Under the pieces are notes generated by a model, which was given only the letters and a program-made list of their open reading frames with translations, was not told where the DNA came from and did not search any database. A stretch of 64,000 nt of DNA from CAYWVO01 sp964461835 (lineage in GTDB: Bacteria > Zixibacteria > MSB-5A5 > WJJR01 > JAJRUJ01): the NCBI GenBank assembly GCA_964461835.1, contig CAYWVO010000013.1, positions 8,109-72,108 of the forward strand, given 5' to 3'. A program made the position numbers and the translations under genes. This document shows, piece by piece, positions 24,996 through 33,826 of this stretch. Each line of letters begins with the position of its first letter. Position 1 is the stretch's first letter.

Positions 24996-25161
24996 GGTCC
25001 CGTCCCCAGAGGATCAAGTAATACCGTTCTTGGCTGTCCACAAGCTCTTTATCGATACGTTGAATGACCCATGGATGTTCCGGTGAGATAGAGAGAGGTG
25101 ATCGGGTTCCGACGTCTGTTTACAGCGAACTGAGCAATCCGACATCAAGAAATTTTGGCCT

Positions 25162-25210
25162 GGTGTCGGGTTTCTCGGTATGCTGCGCATTCCTCGGGAC
25201 CCGACCTACA
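25162..25210 (+). repeat. 49-bp dispersed repeat, copy B
   Basis: Begins GGTGTCGGGTTTCTCGGTAT and ends GGGACCCGACCTACA, with terminal complementarity. It matches 22355-22403 except for about four positions. It lies in the 231-bp gap before the tRNA gene; nothing else is seen in that gap. Confidence 0.85.
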
Positions 25211-25226
25211 GAAGGCATACGAAACG

Positions 25227-25299
<73 letters not shown>

Positions 25300-25312
25300 A
25301 CCATCAGAGAGG

Positions 25313-25341
25313 ACAATATACATTCCCCTCATCCAAGTCAA
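25313..25341 (-). promoter_or_regulatory. Promoter of the tRNA-Lys gene
   Basis: On the minus strand, TTGACT (25341-25336), a 17-bp spacer and TATTGT (25318-25313). An overlapping TATATT gives a 15-bp spacer. It lies just upstream of the tRNA 5' end at 25299. Confidence 0.55.
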
Positions 25342-25429
25342 GTGGTACGGATCTACTTGTTCTTTGATGGTGGAACGGTTGTTGACCCGCCGATCACAAT
25401 TGGCTTTTTTGCCGGGGAAGGAGACGCAC

Positions 25430-28147
25430 GTGGCAAAAACCGTATACCTGCTGGATGGGATGGCTCTCGCGTACCGAGCGTATTTCGCCTTCGTCCGCAA
25501 TCCGTTACGCAATTCTAAAGGGGAGGATACCTCTGCGCCATTTGGGGTGGCCAATTCACTATTGAAACTGTACCGGGAAGAGAAGCCGGAATACTGGGTG
25601 TGCGTGTTCGATACGGTCGAGCCGACCTTCCGGCACGATATCTACCCCGAATACAAAGCGACCCGCGAAAAGATGCCGGAGGAGATGGTCGCCCAGATGC
25701 CACGGGTGCGCGAAGTGATCGAAGCGTTAGGCTGCCCAATCATTGAAGTGCCGGGCTATGAGGCGGATGATGTTATCGCGACATTGGCGGCGCAGGCGGC
25801 GGATCAGGGTTTCGAAGCGGTCATGGTCACCGGGGATAAGGACTTCATGCAACTGGTGACCGACCGGATTACGATGTACAATACGAAGCGCACTGCCGGT
25901 AAAGATGAGGTGGAACGACTTGACCCAAGGGGCGTCGAGAAAAAGTTCGGGGTACCGCCGCACCAGGTGATTGATGTGCTGGCCCTGGGCGGTGACAAGT
26001 CGGACAATATTCCCGGTGTTCCCGGGGTCGGGCCGAAGACCGCTGTGAAATTGATTAAAGAATTCGGTGATTTGGAGACGGTGCTCGCCAATGCGGACAA
26101 CGTGCGCGGTAAAAAATTGCAGCAGAACCTGCGCGAGCACGCCGAACAGGCCCGGTTTTCCCGCGAATTGGTGACGATCAAGACCGACGCCGCGGCGACC
26201 TTTGATCCCCAGCGCTTTGCGATCGAAGGAATCGATACCATTGAGGCTCGCCACTTGTTTACGGAACTGGAGTTCACCTCGCTGGTGCGACAGCTGGCCA
26301 ATAATAACAGCACGACTGGAGAGTCCGCCCAAGACACGGCCGAGGGAATGGGTGATTACCGAGCCGTCATCAGTTTGAAAGAGTTGGATCAACTTATCGC
26401 CGAGTGGCGAAAAGCAGATCGGCTTGCGGTCGATACTGAAACGACGTCGCTGTATGCGGTTCAGGCAGATTTGGTGGGCATTGCCATCATTGCCAAGGGA
26501 GGAACCGGGTGTTATATCCCGGTTGGGCACAAGGAAACCGAACAGAATGTGCCGATTGATGAGGTTTTGGAAAAGCTGCGCGGCTTGCTGGAACGTGACA
26601 CGCCAAAGCTGATCGGGCAGAATATCAAGTACGATTGGTTGGTGTTCAAGCGACATGGTGTCGAGCTGGGTGGGATTGTCAGCGACCCGATGATTGCTTC
26701 CTTTTTGCTGAATCCCAGCAGTCGGGGACATTCACTGGAAGAGCTTGCCCGGGTGCATCTGGGTTGTGAGATGATCCCGATCTCCGGGTTGATCGGCACC
26801 GGCAAAAAGCAAAAAAGTTTTGCCGAAGTCCCGGTGGCGCAAGCGACTACCTACGCCGCGGAGGATGCCGATTGCACCCTGAAAGTAGCGGAAATCCTTG
26901 AGCCGCGTCTCAAACCGGCAGGGCTGGAAAACCTGTATGCCAATATTGAAATCCCACTGATCTCCGTGCTGGCCCGCATGGAGTATTGCGGAGTGTCGGT
27001 TGATGTACCTTATCTCAAGAGACTTTCTGCGTCATGGAAGCGCCGGTTGACCACATTGACCAAAAAAATCTACGAGGCTGCCGATGAGGAGTTTAATATT
27101 AACTCGACGCAGCAACTGGCGACAATCCTCTTTGATAAATTGCTGCTGAAACCGGTGCGTAAGACGGCGCGCACGGCGCAGCGGTCGACCGATGTTTCCG
27201 CCCTGGAGAAACTGGCGAAGGAACATCCGCTGCCGCAGTTCATTCTTGACTATCGTGAACTGAACAAACTAAAAACGACCTACGCAGATGCATTGCTCAA
27301 CCTGGTCAATCCGGATACCGGCCGGGTGCACACGTCCTTTAATCAGACTATTGCGGCTACCGGACGGTTGTCTTCGTCAGACCCGAATTTACAAAACATC
27401 CCCGTGCGTACACCGGAAGGGCAGAAGATTCGGCGGGCATTCATACCAAAACCGGGTGGTCATATTCTGGTGGTTGCGGATTACTCACAAATCGAATTGC
27501 GGCTGATGGCGCATTTTTCCGGTGATGAAGCGCTGCGGGAGGCGTTTGCGCGGGGTGAGGATATTCATACCCGGACGGCCTCCGATATATTCGGTATCCC
27601 GCCGGAGATGGTGGACGCCGAAAGCCGCCGCTGGGCCAAGGCCGCCAATTTCGGGATTATCTACGGTCTCTCGGCGTACGGGCTTTCTCAACAGACCGAG
27701 ATGAGTGTGGCGGAGGCCAAAGACTTCATCGATACGTATTTTCGGCGGTATCCGGGCGTTAAATCCTATATTGAGAAGACGATCGACGAGGCGCGAACAC
27801 ACGGATTTGTCACGACGCTGATGGGGCGCCGTCGACCCCTGCCGGATTTGCATTCCAACAATCGTCAACGGCGGGAGTTTGCCGCGCGGGTGGCGGTCAA
27901 TACCCCGCTGCAAGGTACCGCTGCCGATATTATCAAGAAAGCGATGATTGATGTCGCCGCAGAAATGCACGGCAAACGCTCCATGATGGTTCTTCAGGTT
28001 CACGATGAACTGGTATTCGACACCCACCCGGACGAGCTTGATTGGCTGGAACAGATGGTTCGTGAGAAAATGGAGCGGGCCGTGTCGTTGTCGGTGCCGC
28101 TGACCGTTGATATCGGGCGGGGTTCAAACTGGCTGGAAGCCAAGTAA
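25430..28147 (+). CDS. polA: DNA polymerase I
   Basis: 905 residues. The N-terminal 5'-3' exonuclease (residues 1 to about 290) has LLDGMALAYRAYF, PGYEADDVIATLA, VTGDKDFMQLV and the helix-hairpin-helix GVPGVGPKTAVKLI. The 3'-5' proofreading domain keeps its acidic residues (VDTETTSLY, NIKYDWLVF, YAAEDADC), so it looks active. The family A polymerase domain carries SSDPNLQNIPVRT, VVADYSQIELRLMAHFSGD, RRWAKAANFGIIYG and VLQVHDELVFD. It functions in repair and Okazaki-fragment processing. GTG 25430 follows AAGGAG; the 22 residues upstream do not fit the family. coaE follows after 6 nt. Confidence 0.97.
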   Translation: MAKTVYLLDGMALAYRAYFAFVRNPLRNSKGEDTSAPFGVANSLLKLYREEKPEYWVCVFDTVEPTFRHDIYPEYKATREKMPEEMVAQMPRVREVIEALGCPIIEVPGYEADDVIATLAAQAADQGFEAVMVTGDKDFMQLVTDRITMYNTKRTAGKDEVERLDPRGVEKKFGVPPHQVIDVLALGGDKSDNIPGVPGVGPKTAVKLIKEFGDLETVLANADNVRGKKLQQNLREHAEQARFSRELVTIKTDAAATFDPQRFAIEGIDTIEARHLFTELEFTSLVRQLANNNSTTGESAQDTAEGMGDYRAVISLKELDQLIAEWRKADRLAVDTETTSLYAVQADLVGIAIIAKGGTGCYIPVGHKETEQNVPIDEVLEKLRGLLERDTPKLIGQNIKYDWLVFKRHGVELGGIVSDPMIASFLLNPSSRGHSLEELARVHLGCEMIPISGLIGTGKKQKSFAEVPVAQATTYAAEDADCTLKVAEILEPRLKPAGLENLYANIEIPLISVLARMEYCGVSVDVPYLKRLSASWKRRLTTLTKKIYEAADEEFNINSTQQLATILFDKLLLKPVRKTARTAQRSTDVSALEKLAKEHPLPQFILDYRELNKLKTTYADALLNLVNPDTGRVHTSFNQTIAATGRLSSSDPNLQNIPVRTPEGQKIRRAFIPKPGGHILVVADYSQIELRLMAHFSGDEALREAFARGEDIHTRTASDIFGIPPEMVDAESRRWAKAANFGIIYGLSAYGLSQQTEMSVAEAKDFIDTYFRRYPGVKSYIEKTIDEARTHGFVTTLMGRRRPLPDLHSNNRQRREFAARVAVNTPLQGTAADIIKKAMIDVAAEMHGKRSMMVLQVHDELVFDTHPDELDWLEQMVREKMERAVSLSVPLTVDIGRGSNWLEAK

Positions 28148-28153
28148 GCCGCG

Positions 28154-28792
28154 ATGAATCCACGGCAATCTGCTAAATCGTCCCGACGAATGGAACCGCT
28201 GGTATTGGGCCTGACCGGAGGAGTAGGGTGCGGGAAGACGATTATTGCGGAGGAACTCCAATCATTGGGTGCAGTGATTATCTCCGGTGATGAAGTCGGC
28301 CACGATGTCGTAGCGGATGACGCAACAGTCCAGAACGCCCTGGTGGATGCGTTCGGTCCCGGGATACAGACCCGGCAGGGCATCAGCCGCCGCAAGCTGG
28401 CCCGGCGGGCGTTCGCCTCACCGCACGGTTGGCATACCCTCAATTCAATCGTTCATCCCGCACTGGTCCAGGAACTTAACCGTCGGGTGCGAGGGGAGAA
28501 GCAACGATCCCGTACCCCGCTGATTGTCGTCGATGCCGCGCTGCTGGTCGAGTGGGGAGACCGGGTACCCCTTGATTATTTGGTTGCGGTCTGGGCATCG
28601 CAGGAGAATCGCCGGCGCTGGCTGCGGGAACGCGGTTGGAGCGATGACGAGATTACGGATCGCATGCGCGCGCAATTGCCGTTTGTTGTTCGGCAACGCG
28701 CCGCCGATCGAGTGATCCGTAATGACGGCGACGTTGATTCGCTTCGTCGGAAAGCACGCCGGCTCTGGCAAAATCTCACAAATGCCGGTTGA
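28154..28792 (+). CDS. coaE: Dephospho-CoA kinase
   Basis: 212 residues. It phosphorylates dephospho-CoA, the last step of CoA synthesis. The P-loop GLTGGVGCGKT lies at about residues 19-29, followed by the family motif ISGDEVGHDVV and later LNSIVHPALV, VDAALLVEWG and the lid region RRRWLRERGWSDDEITDRMR. ATG 28154 adds about 12 residues before the usual start; ATG 28190 (MEPLVLGL) matches the family length better and is an alternative. It is just downstream of polA, a pairing found in many bacteria. Confidence 0.93.
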   Translation: MNPRQSAKSSRRMEPLVLGLTGGVGCGKTIIAEELQSLGAVIISGDEVGHDVVADDATVQNALVDAFGPGIQTRQGISRRKLARRAFASPHGWHTLNSIVHPALVQELNRRVRGEKQRSRTPLIVVDAALLVEWGDRVPLDYLVAVWASQENRRRWLRERGWSDDEITDRMRAQLPFVVRQRAADRVIRNDGDVDSLRRKARRLWQNLTNAG

Positions 28793-28915
28793 CGGCGATT
28801 CCCCGGACATGCAATTTTGCTTTAAAGGCAATTGGAGGATTCGGAACCGGTAATCCGGGCCAGGCCAGTGGCCGTTCAGGGACGGCCGACGTACGGTGGC
28901 CAAGGGAGTTGATTC

Positions 28916-30115
28916 ATGGTAAGCGAACATACACTCAGTACAGCTGTAGAGGTCCCCTTTGCGACCCGGATGTCCCGGCTGGGTACCGAAACCGCGTTTG
29001 TTGTCTTGGCGAAAGCCAAGGAGCTGGAGGCACAGGGGCGCGAGATTATTCACCTGGAAATCGGCGAGCCGGATTTTGATACACCGAAGAATATCATCGA
29101 TGCCGGCATTCAGGCGATCAAGGATGGCTACACACATTATACTGCTGCGGCGGGCATGCCTGATGTCCGGGAGGCAACCGCCAAATATTCCAATCAACTG
29201 CGCGGCCTTTCCCACGAATGGCAGAATGTGGTGGTGACGCCCGGCGCCAAGCCGGTCATGTTTTACACCATGCTCGCCCTGGTCGATGAGGGCGAGGAAG
29301 TCATTTATCCCAATCCCGGATTCCCGATTTACGAGTCGGTCATCAATTTTATCGGGGCGAAGCCGATCCCGATGCAGTTGAAAATTGAAAACGAGTTCCG
29401 GATGGATGTCAACGAACTGGTGGACAAAATCAGTAGCCGCACCAAACTCATTATTGTGAACTCTCCACAAAACCCCACCGGCGGTGTGTTGACCAAAGAT
29501 GACCTGCGGGTCATCGCCGAGGCGGCACAGAAGCACGACGCCTGGATACTCTCTGATGAAATTTACTCCCGCATTATTTATGAAGGCCAACACGAGAGCG
29601 TCACGGAGTTTCCCGGGATGACAGATCGCACAGTCATTCTGGATGGATTATCGAAGACATACGCCATGACCGGCTGGCGTCTGGGGTACGGCATTATGCC
29701 GAAGGACCTCGCCGACGCGGTGACCAAACTCCAGACGAATTGTGCCTCGTGTACTGCCGCGTTCTCGCAGCGGGTGTTTCCGGCGGCGTTTTTCGGTCCG
29801 CAGGACGAGGCCGAACAGATGGTCGCGGAATTCCAGCGGCGTCGCGACGTTATTGTCGACGGACTCAATGATATTCCCGGGGTCAAGTGTTTACGTCCCC
29901 GCGGAGCATTCTATGCGTTTCCGTACGTGGCCGACTGGGGGAAAACGTCCGCCGAGCTGGAAGACCGGCTGTTGCAGGACGCCGGCGTCGCCGTACTCGC
30001 CGGAACCTCTTTTGGTGCATTCGGGGAAGGGTTCCTGCGCTTGTCGTATGCGAACTCTGTGGAGAACATCGAGAAAGCACTTGAACGATTGAAGGCATTC
30101 GCCGCGAACCTGTAG
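28916..30115 (+). CDS. Class I/II pyridoxal-phosphate aminotransferase (aspartate aminotransferase family)
   Basis: 399 residues. Fold type I transaminase with EIGEPDFDTPKNI (substrate loop), YTAAAGMPDVREA, the Asn/Pro block NSPQNPTGGVL, DEIYSRIIYEG for the PLP ring contacts and the Schiff-base Lys at 247 in LDGLSKTYAMTGWRLGY. The C-terminal Arg contact for the carboxylate is in FLRLSYANSVENI. It is likely to transfer amino groups between an amino acid and 2-oxoglutarate; aspartate or alanine/glutamate specificity cannot be told. It follows coaE after 123 nt and is transcribed in the same direction. Confidence 0.9.
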   Translation: MVSEHTLSTAVEVPFATRMSRLGTETAFVVLAKAKELEAQGREIIHLEIGEPDFDTPKNIIDAGIQAIKDGYTHYTAAAGMPDVREATAKYSNQLRGLSHEWQNVVVTPGAKPVMFYTMLALVDEGEEVIYPNPGFPIYESVINFIGAKPIPMQLKIENEFRMDVNELVDKISSRTKLIIVNSPQNPTGGVLTKDDLRVIAEAAQKHDAWILSDEIYSRIIYEGQHESVTEFPGMTDRTVILDGLSKTYAMTGWRLGYGIMPKDLADAVTKLQTNCASCTAAFSQRVFPAAFFGPQDEAEQMVAEFQRRRDVIVDGLNDIPGVKCLRPRGAFYAFPYVADWGKTSAELEDRLLQDAGVAVLAGTSFGAFGEGFLRLSYANSVENIEKALERLKAFAANL

Positions 30116-30178
30116 GTATCTCAGCCTGCGCTACCACTTTCTTCGCAGTCCCCCATCGCGGCACCATAGTACCCCCTG

Positions 30179-30276
30179 CCGTTGGTTATGGACCAACGGA
30201 GTATTCCTCGGTGAAATAATGGTTCGTCCACCAGTCATTATTACTTGAGCACTTGATACTCCCTTGCGGTTTTTTT
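30179..30276 (+). ncRNA. Candidate structured RNA or complex terminator
   Basis: Hairpin CCGTTGGT/ACCAACGG (30179-30186, 30192-30199) overlaps a long-range stem GGAGTAT/ATACTCC (30198-30204, 30256-30262). That stem encloses a second hairpin, AATAATG/CATTATT (30215-30221, 30236-30242). Seven T at 30270-30276 follow 7 nt later. The overlap of the first two stems would allow switching. It may simply terminate the aminotransferase transcript. Confidence 0.4.
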
Positions 30277-30467
30277 GGATCCTCCTTCTCGGCAGTTGGA
30301 ACTAGTTGTCCGTAAGCGACTTAGCACACGGCGGGGCCGTCGGAGCGCCGTGGGCGGCAAATGTGGGGTATTCCTCCAATACTCCCGGCCCAGAGCAAAA
30401 TTTAGTCGGCTCTAATCTGTTTAGAAACACCGGATTCATCCGATAGGATAAACGAGGCAATAAGTGC

Positions 30468-30481
30468 TGGGAATATTCCCA
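30468..30481. promoter_or_regulatory. 14-bp perfect palindrome, possible operator
   Basis: TGGGAATATTCCCA reads the same on both strands. It lies about 185 bp before the TonB-dependent receptor start, in noncoding DNA. A binding protein is not known; a chance palindrome is possible. Confidence 0.35.
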
Positions 30482-30665
30482 TACTCTGCCCTGCTGTGTG
30501 AGCGATAGGTCGTGGCTGAGAAAAAATCATCAAGAGGGAGATAAGTACCAAATGAGGCAAGGAGGCGATATGGGGGGACCGTCATAACGTTTTTACCAGG
30601 CAGATAATCCGGAGTGACAGGCGCATGCCGGAAAAGATTAACACTCCCAACAGGAGGCATTGGTT

Positions 30666-33600
30666 TTGAGCAAGTTTATTAAAATCATGCTTGTCGTGGT
30701 AAGCATCGGTGCCGTCGCGGGTCTGATTGGATCCGCCGCGCATGCGGGCACGACGGGGAAGATCGCCGGACAAGTATTCGACAGGGAAACCGGCCAACCG
30801 GTACCGGGCGCAGCCGTGACCGTGGTGGGCACGTCCCTGGGCACGCTGACCGACCCTGACGGCAAGTATGTCATCTTGTCGGTGCCGGTCGGGTCTTATG
30901 TAGTTCGGGCACAACTGGTTGGTTACGCGCCGGTGGAAGTGGAAAACGTCCGGGTATCGATCGACTTGACAACGACCGTGGATTTTCGCCTGGTCACTCA
31001 GGCGGTAGAAGTCGGCACGATCCGGGTGCAAGCTGAGCGACCACTGGTCATTCCGGACCAGACGTCATCGCTGCGCATTGTCGACCGTGAAGAAATCGCC
31101 TCCCTGCCGACCCGCTCTTATCAAGATATTGTGGGTTATCAGGCAGGAGTCGTGCAGTTTCTCGACAACGCGGAAGTCCGCGGGCGAGGTGGTCGGGAAA
31201 GTACGTCCAGTCCGGCCACGATGAATATCCGGGGTGGGCGACGGTCGGAGGTGGCGTACTTTGTGGATGGTTTCTCACAGCAAGATCCACAGAGTGGTTT
31301 GTCCACGACCCAAATTAACCAGAACGCGGTGGAAGAAGTTTCCATCACAACCGGTGGATTCCCCGCGGAATACGGCTGGGTGTCCTCCGGGACGATCAAC
31401 GTCACCACCAAAGAAGGCGGTGCTGATTATTCCGGTTCCGTTGAAGCGGTGACCGACAACGTCACCAAACAAAATTACGACTACAACCTGTACGCTGCGG
31501 ATCTCTCCGGCCCGGTGCCGGGCTTCGGCAAAAATTTCACCTTCTTCATTTCGGGTGAACGTCGCTACCAGGGTGACCGCCAGCCCCGCGCCACCACCGA
31601 AAAGTGGTTTTCGACGGCGGATGGCGAGAATGTGTACGAATTGCCGTCCAACCGTCTCTCCGGGTATTCCTGGCAAGGCAAAATTAACTGGAACGTTACC
31701 AAGCAGGCAAAATTGAAATTCGGCGTGCTGGGGTCGCACGATGACTGGAGCGAGTATCAGCACGCGTTCTTCTTTGACCGGGACCACGTGCCACGGTATG
31801 TTGACTACAACAACTCACTGTACGCCAAGCTGATCTACAACGTCAATCCAAAGACATTTTTTACCGCAGCTGTCAACTACTATGTGACCAATCGTGAACG
31901 CGGTGACGGTGTCACCTTCGATGACTTGTGGGGCTACTCGCGGCCGGATGGGAACTTTACCTTTGATGAAACCACGCTCTTTTTCTCCGGTGATAATCCC
32001 GATACGCCGTCCAGGACTGACCATGAGATCATGATTGATGAGCAGTGGGGTTACGGATTCATCACTGTTGAAACCGGTGACACGGTCGACGGGGTTCCGG
32101 AAACGCGCGATATCGTCGTGCAAGATGATCGAGGTTTTGTCCGAAACGGGCGCGCCCGTGATGATGTGGACTCGGCGTTTGCTGTCGAGCACGGCAACCC
32201 CTGGTCCTCCGACTTGATTCTCCGGGACGAAAACGGTGTGATGTACGCCGATGAAGGCTGGGAATGGGAAGACTATTATAAGCGGAATTCTTCCTACTAT
32301 GGATTCAAGGCCGATATTACCAGCCAGGTGCATCCGAACCATGAAATCAAGACCGGGATCGATTTCCAATACCACACGCTGAAGTACTATCGGCATCTGT
32401 TTCCCCATGCGGCATTCAAAGACTCGGTGGTCAACGGTGTCTGGTATGCCAACGGTGGATTTAAGGATGTCGACCATTACGGCTACGATATCTTCGGCGG
32501 CGAGTCCGATACATTATCCGAAGGGAACGAAGCACGGAAGCCGTTCAATTTCGCTTACTACCTCCAGGATAAGTTCGAATGGGAAGGTCTGGTGGTCAAC
32601 GCCGGCTTGCGTTTCGACTACCTGAACACCAACACGAAGCAGTTGCGCTTTCCGGACACGCCGCTGGGTAAGCCGGACGATGGTATCGGGGATGAAAACT
32701 TAGACCAGGTGCTGGATCCCACTGATTTCGTTGATGCCGAGGCGGAAACGAAGGTCTCACCGCGGCTCGGCTTTGGCTTTCCTATTTCCGACAAGACCAC
32801 ATTTCACGTGTCCTATGGGAAGTTTTTCCAGCGTCCGGACTTGCAAAACTTGTACGTCGGGTGGGATTTCCTCGAATATCGCCTGACCGAAGCCGGATAT
32901 TACTATCCGTTCGGCAACCCGAACCTCGCTCCGGCAAAGACCACTGCGTACGAAATTGGTCTGACCAAGCAGGTCGGCGACTACACTCGTGTCGATGTCA
33001 CTGCATATTATAAAGACATCGAAGACCTGACTCAGTTGGTCCATCAGGGGGTCCAGGAGAATGCGGCGGGTCGTGACTTCGACCTGTACGGCAATGCTGA
33101 CTTCGGTACGGTCAAGGGTTTGGAATTCACCGTCAACATGCGGCGCAACCAGAACATTGCGCTCGACGCCAACTACAGTCTTTCGTGGGCGAATGGTACC
33201 GGTTCGTGGGCCTCGACACAACGCAATATTGTCTGGACGGTCTCGGAAGCTCCGAAGATGGCATCGCCGCTCGATTTCGACCAGCGCCATAAACTGTCGG
33301 CGACGGTTGATATCCGTTCCGCGCAAAATGAAGGCCCGAAACTCGGTGCCTGGTATCCGCTGGAAAATGCCGGGTTGAATATTCACTTCGGTGCGTCTTC
33401 CGGAACACCATATTCGCCGATGGAAATATTCAATGAGGTGACGCTGGCGGCAGTATCGCCGGTCCCGGATGGTCCGATTAACTCCGAGTACGCTCCGTGG
33501 ACCTACCGGGTTGACCTGAAAGCCAACCGTGGTTTTGCACTCGGTCGATACACCCTCGACTTTTATGTTTGGGTACTGAACCTCTTCGACACCGAAAACG

Positions 33601-33803
33601 TCATCGACGTCTATGAATCCAGCGGTCAGCCGAATACCACCGGTTGGCTGGCCACGGAAACCGGTCAGAATTGGATTGCCGAAAACCAGGAAGCCGATTG
33701 GACTGGCTATAACGGTCTGCAGAAATATGAACTGAAGCAGAATAACCCGAACAGTTATGACATCCCGCGCCAAATCCGGTTCGGCATGAAGGTCAGTCTG
33801 TAA
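30666..33803 (+). CDS. TonB-dependent outer-membrane receptor with N-terminal carboxypeptidase-regulatory-like domain
   Basis: 1045 residues. Signal peptide (IMLVVVSIGAVAGLIGSAAHA), then a carboxypeptidase-regulatory-like beta domain (GKIAGQVFDRETGQPVPGAA ... LTDPDGKYVILSVPVGSY), a plug domain (LRIVDREEIASLPTRSYQDI, MNIRGGRRSEVAYFVDGF) and a long beta barrel. Within the barrel, a conserved strand reads VSPRLGFGFPISDKTTFHVS. It imports large or scarce ligands using the Ton motor; the ligand is unknown. TTG 30666 lies 8 nt after AGGAGG (30652-30657); TTG 30660 is too close. It heads a cluster with the sorting-domain protein and PorV-like gene (gaps of 23 nt). Confidence 0.92.
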   Translation: MSKFIKIMLVVVSIGAVAGLIGSAAHAGTTGKIAGQVFDRETGQPVPGAAVTVVGTSLGTLTDPDGKYVILSVPVGSYVVRAQLVGYAPVEVENVRVSIDLTTTVDFRLVTQAVEVGTIRVQAERPLVIPDQTSSLRIVDREEIASLPTRSYQDIVGYQAGVVQFLDNAEVRGRGGRESTSSPATMNIRGGRRSEVAYFVDGFSQQDPQSGLSTTQINQNAVEEVSITTGGFPAEYGWVSSGTINVTTKEGGADYSGSVEAVTDNVTKQNYDYNLYAADLSGPVPGFGKNFTFFISGERRYQGDRQPRATTEKWFSTADGENVYELPSNRLSGYSWQGKINWNVTKQAKLKFGVLGSHDDWSEYQHAFFFDRDHVPRYVDYNNSLYAKLIYNVNPKTFFTAAVNYYVTNRERGDGVTFDDLWGYSRPDGNFTFDETTLFFSGDNPDTPSRTDHEIMIDEQWGYGFITVETGDTVDGVPETRDIVVQDDRGFVRNGRARDDVDSAFAVEHGNPWSSDLILRDENGVMYADEGWEWEDYYKRNSSYYGFKADITSQVHPNHEIKTGIDFQYHTLKYYRHLFPHAAFKDSVVNGVWYANGGFKDVDHYGYDIFGGESDTLSEGNEARKPFNFAYYLQDKFEWEGLVVNAGLRFDYLNTNTKQLRFPDTPLGKPDDGIGDENLDQVLDPTDFVDAEAETKVSPRLGFGFPISDKTTFHVSYGKFFQRPDLQNLYVGWDFLEYRLTEAGYYYPFGNPNLAPAKTTAYEIGLTKQVGDYTRVDVTAYYKDIEDLTQLVHQGVQENAAGRDFDLYGNADFGTVKGLEFTVNMRRNQNIALDANYSLSWANGTGSWASTQRNIVWTVSEAPKMASPLDFDQRHKLSATVDIRSAQNEGPKLGAWYPLENAGLNIHFGASSGTPYSPMEIFNEVTLAAVSPVPDGPINSEYAPWTYRVDLKANRGFALGRYTLDFYVWVLNLFDTENVIDVYESSGQPNTTGWLATETGQNWIAENQEADWTGYNGLQKYELKQNNPNSYDIPRQIRFGMKVSL

Positions 33804-33826
33804 TCGAGACCATGGAGGCATAACGC

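Larger units (their letters stand above)
30116..30665 (+). other. 550-bp noncoding region upstream of the TonB-dependent receptor
   Basis: No gene is supported. The first part holds a structured element (30179-30276), then a second GC-rich hairpin with related sequence (GGGGTATT at 30365-30372 with AATACTCC at 30378-30385), a 14-bp palindrome (30468-30481) and the ribosome site AGGAGG at 30652-30657. No match to a cobalamin or other riboswitch is recognised. Confidence 0.6.

Noticed and set aside
30400..30660. Cobalamin riboswitch upstream of the TonB-dependent receptor
   Set aside because: No B12-box-like GCCACTG or the usual conserved core was found.
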